Shown here piece by piece: positions 13,434 through 15,144 of a DNA stretch of 15,144 bases (its first letter is position 1; the number at the start of each line of letters is the position of its first letter). The notes below the pieces were generated by a model. It did no database searches. It worked only from the letters and a program-made list of their open reading frames with translations, and had not been told where the DNA came from. Location of the stretch: NCBI GenBank assembly GCA_910579285.1, contig CAJTTT010000034.1, forward strand, positions 1 to 15,144, written 5' to 3'. This DNA is from an uncultured Lachnospiraceae bacterium (GTDB lineage: Bacteria; Bacillota; Clostridia; Lachnospirales; Lachnospiraceae). Made by a program: the position numbers and the translations under genes.

Positions 13434-14273
13434 ATGAAAGTAGGTATTATCGGTGCGGGAACTATGGGTTCCGGTATTGCGCAGGCATTCGCCATGACAG
13501 ACGGTTATGAGGTCTGCCTTTGCGATATTAAGGAAGAGTACGCTGAGGGCGGCAAGGCGAAGATCCAGAAAAATATGAATTTCCTTGTAAGCAAGGAGAA
13601 GATCACCCAGGAGAAGGCTGACGAGATCATGGGCAAGATCACCACAGGTTTAAACAATATCTGCGGCGAGTGCGATCTGATCGTTGAGGTTGCTCTGGAG
13701 AAGATGGAGATCAAGCAGGCGATCTTCAAAGAGCTGCAGGGTATCGTGAAGAAAGAGTGCATGTTTGCAAGCAACACCTCTTCCCTTTCCATCACCAAGA
13801 TCGGTGAGGGCCTTGACAGACCTATGATCGGCATGCACTTCTTCAATCCCGCTGACAGAATGAAGCTGGTTGAGGTAATCAGAGGCGAGAACACCCCTCA
13901 GGAGATGGTGGACAAGATCACAGCTATTGCAACTGAGATCGGCAAGACACCTGTACAGGTAAAGGAAGCTCCCGGCTTCGTGGTAAACAGAATCCTGATC
14001 CCGATGATCAACGAGGCAATCGGCGTTCTCGATGCAGGCACCGCTTCCGCAGAGGATATCGATGTGGCTATGCAGCTCGGTGCGTCCCATCCGATGGGCC
14101 CGCTGCACCTTGGCGATCTGATTGGTCTGGACATCTGCCTGGCAATCATGGAAGTGCTTTACAACGAGACCAAGGACGAGAAGTATGCGCCCCAGCCTCT
14201 TCTTAAGAAGATGGTGGAGGAGAAGAAACTCGGCAGAAAGACCGGCGTTGGTTTCTTTGACTATTCGAAATAG
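13434..14273 (+). CDS. hbd: 3-hydroxybutyryl-CoA dehydrogenase
   Basis: A 279-residue enzyme that reduces acetoacetyl-CoA to 3-hydroxybutyryl-CoA, the step between thiolase and crotonase. The Rossmann motif GIIGAGTMGSG is at 4-14, with Asp31 after the second strand, the residue that favours NADH. Catalytic residues by family alignment are Ser116 (NTSSLS), His135 (GMHFFNPADRMKLVEVI), Glu147 and Asn185 (GFVVNRIL). The C-terminal domain has the SHPMGPLHLGDLIGLD stretch (about 218-233) and ends GRKTGVGFFDYSK. AAGGAGG lies about 9 nt upstream of the start. Length is normal. The stop codon lies in a perfect 7-bp hairpin (14259-14275), followed by a long hairpin before bcd. Confidence 0.96.
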   Translation: MKVGIIGAGTMGSGIAQAFAMTDGYEVCLCDIKEEYAEGGKAKIQKNMNFLVSKEKITQEKADEIMGKITTGLNNICGECDLIVEVALEKMEIKQAIFKELQGIVKKECMFASNTSSLSITKIGEGLDRPMIGMHFFNPADRMKLVEVIRGENTPQEMVDKITAIATEIGKTPVQVKEAPGFVVNRILIPMINEAIGVLDAGTASAEDIDVAMQLGASHPMGPLHLGDLIGLDICLAIMEVLYNETKDEKYAPQPLLKKMVEEKKLGRKTGVGFFDYSK

Positions 14274-14275
14274 TC
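14259..14275 (+). other. Perfect hairpin spanning the hbd stop codon
   Basis: GACTATT (14259-14265), CGA loop, AATAGTC (14269-14275). The TAG stop at 14271-14273 is inside the 3' arm. No T-run follows. It may be chance, or may affect termination or mRNA end processing. Confidence 0.4.
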
Positions 14276-14277
14276 GA

Positions 14278-14400
14278 GATAAGCAGACTGAGAACAGCCA
14301 AAGAAAAGATTCTGGCTGCTTGCAGACATGAATCGTTTCTTTGTGCTGTTTGAGGGAGCAACGCGCATGAGAAATGCGAAGCATTTCGAGTCTGCTTATC
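14278..14400. repeat. Long branched inverted-repeat element between hbd and bcd
   Basis: A perfect 12-bp terminal inverted repeat, GATAAGCAGACT (14278-14289) and AGTCTGCTTATC (14389-14400), encloses two inner hairpins. The first pairs 14293-14312 with 14330-14350, with one mismatch and one bulge. The second is GAAATGC-GAA-GCATTTC (14371-14387). The latter competes with CGCAT (14364-14368) pairing to ATGCG (14374-14378). The element fills most of the 180-nt gap and ends 53 nt before the bcd start. Confidence 0.7.
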
Positions 14401-14453
14401 CCATTATCTCATGGAAAAGAAGTATAAAATAAAACATGGAGGAATAAAAAATC

Positions 14454-15144
14454 ATGGATTTTACTTTAAGCAAAGAACATGAAATGGCGAGAGCTCTGTT
14501 CAAAGAGTTCGCTGAAAAAGAAGTAAAACCTCTTGCCCAGGAAGTGGACGAGACAGAGGTTTTCCCGAGAGAGACTGTTGAGAAGATGGCAAAGTTAGGC
14601 TTTCTCGGCATTCCTGTTCCCAAGGAGTACGGCGGACAGGGCTGTGATCCGCTTACATACGCTATGTGTGTAGAGGAGCTCTCTAAAGTATGCGGAACAA
14701 CAGGTGTTATTGTATCTGCACATACCTCTCTGTGCTGCGATCCGATTATGACTTACGGCACGGAAGAGCAGAAACAGAAATATCTGGTTCCCCTTGCAAA
14801 GGGTGAGAAGCTGGGCGCATTCGGCCTGACAGAGCCCGGTGCAGGTACCGACGCACAGGGACAGCAGACCAAGGCTGTTCTTGATGGAGAAGAGTGGGTG
14901 CTCAACGGCTCCAAGTGCTTCATCACCAACGGTAAGGAAGCTGACGTTTATGTGATTTTTGCAATTACAGGCACGGTTGAGAAGCGCGGCCGCCTGCAGA
15001 AAGAGATTTCCGCATTTATCGTGGAGAAGGGAACACCCGGTTTCACCTTCGGTACGAAGGAGAAAAAGATGGGTATCCGCGGTTCTTCCACTTACGAGCT
15101 GATCTTTACGGACTGCCGTATCCCGAAGGAGAATCTGTTAGGAC
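14454..15144 (+). CDS. bcd: Butyryl-CoA dehydrogenase, 5' part
   Basis: The first 230 residues of a short-chain acyl-CoA dehydrogenase; the frame is open at the window end. It reduces crotonyl-CoA to butyryl-CoA, and in clostridia it works with the electron-transfer flavoprotein EtfAB, coupling this to ferredoxin reduction. The N-terminal helical domain begins MDFTLSKEHEMARALFKEFA. The FAD-binding signature GLTEPGAGTDAQG is at 124-136, with WVLNGSKCFITNG (148-160) and the beta-domain MGIRGSSTYELIF (206-218) behind it. The catalytic glutamate lies beyond the window. GGAGGA is about 10 nt upstream of the start. The preceding thl, crt and hbd support the butyrate role over fatty-acid oxidation. 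Confidence 0.95.
   Translation, partial: MDFTLSKEHEMARALFKEFAEKEVKPLAQEVDETEVFPRETVEKMAKLGFLGIPVPKEYGGQGCDPLTYAMCVEELSKVCGTTGVIVSAHTSLCCDPIMTYGTEEQKQKYLVPLAKGEKLGAFGLTEPGAGTDAQGQQTKAVLDGEEWVLNGSKCFITNGKEADVYVIFAITGTVEKRGRLQKEISAFIVEKGTPGFTFGTKEKKMGIRGSSTYELIFTDCRIPKENLLG

Noticed and set aside
13650..14384. 244-residue minus-strand frame across hbd and the following gap
   Set aside because: It is antisense to hbd, has no ribosome site, and runs into the inverted-repeat element.
1..15144. CRISPR array, tRNA, rRNA, prophage or insertion-sequence genes
   Set aside because: No regularly spaced direct repeats, cloverleaf sequences, transposase or phage-like reading frames were seen.

Overview
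The window looks like chromosome from an anaerobic Firmicute of the Lachnospiraceae type. The clearest sign is the run thiolase – crotonase – 3-hydroxybutyryl-CoA dehydrogenase – butyryl-CoA dehydrogenase at the right end. This is the core of the acetyl-CoA to butyryl-CoA pathway, in the order known from gut butyrate producers such as Roseburia and relatives. AGGAGG-type ribosome binding sites, sigma-A promoters with 17-bp spacers, a long-form hibernation factor, a DUF1576 membrane protein and an NlpC/P60 enzyme with SH3 repeats fit the same group. The genus cannot be fixed from sequence reading alone.

Layout, left to right. (1) The 3' end of a YitT/DUF2179 membrane-protein gene is followed 2 nt later by a MATE-family exporter gene. 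(2) A convergent short-chain dehydrogenase gene lies on the minus strand, with a structured intergenic region in between. (3) A thioredoxin reductase gene (trxB) runs divergently and is followed by a second copy of the same type of hairpin element. (4) A secreted SH3–SH3–NlpC/P60 cell-wall hydrolase has a strong promoter and sites matching the WalR (YycF) consensus. (5) A terminator and a roughly 400-bp non-coding stretch with a same-strand cluster of DnaA-box sequences precede hpf, the ribosome hibernation factor gene. (6) A two-gene minus-strand operon encodes a DUF1576 polytopic membrane protein and a small acidic protein of unknown function. (7) A membrane-anchored M23 metallopeptidase gene and a methyl-accepting chemotaxis protein gene follow. 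(8) The butyrate operon thl–crt–hbd–bcd has its own promoter and is cut by the window end inside bcd. etfB and etfA are expected just beyond.

The genes fall into three functional groups: cell envelope (YitT, MATE, NlpC/P60, DUF1576, M23), stress and redox (trxB, hpf), and central fermentation (thl–bcd). No prophage, transposase, CRISPR array, tRNA or rRNA was recognised. The novel-looking content is in the non-coding DNA. Two long, highly self-complementary elements of about 190 and 120 nt sit inside the butyrate operon, between thl and crt and between hbd and bcd. Both contain segments that can pair in mutually exclusive ways. The DnaA-box cluster away from dnaA and the WalR-type boxes at the hydrolase gene also deserve a second look.
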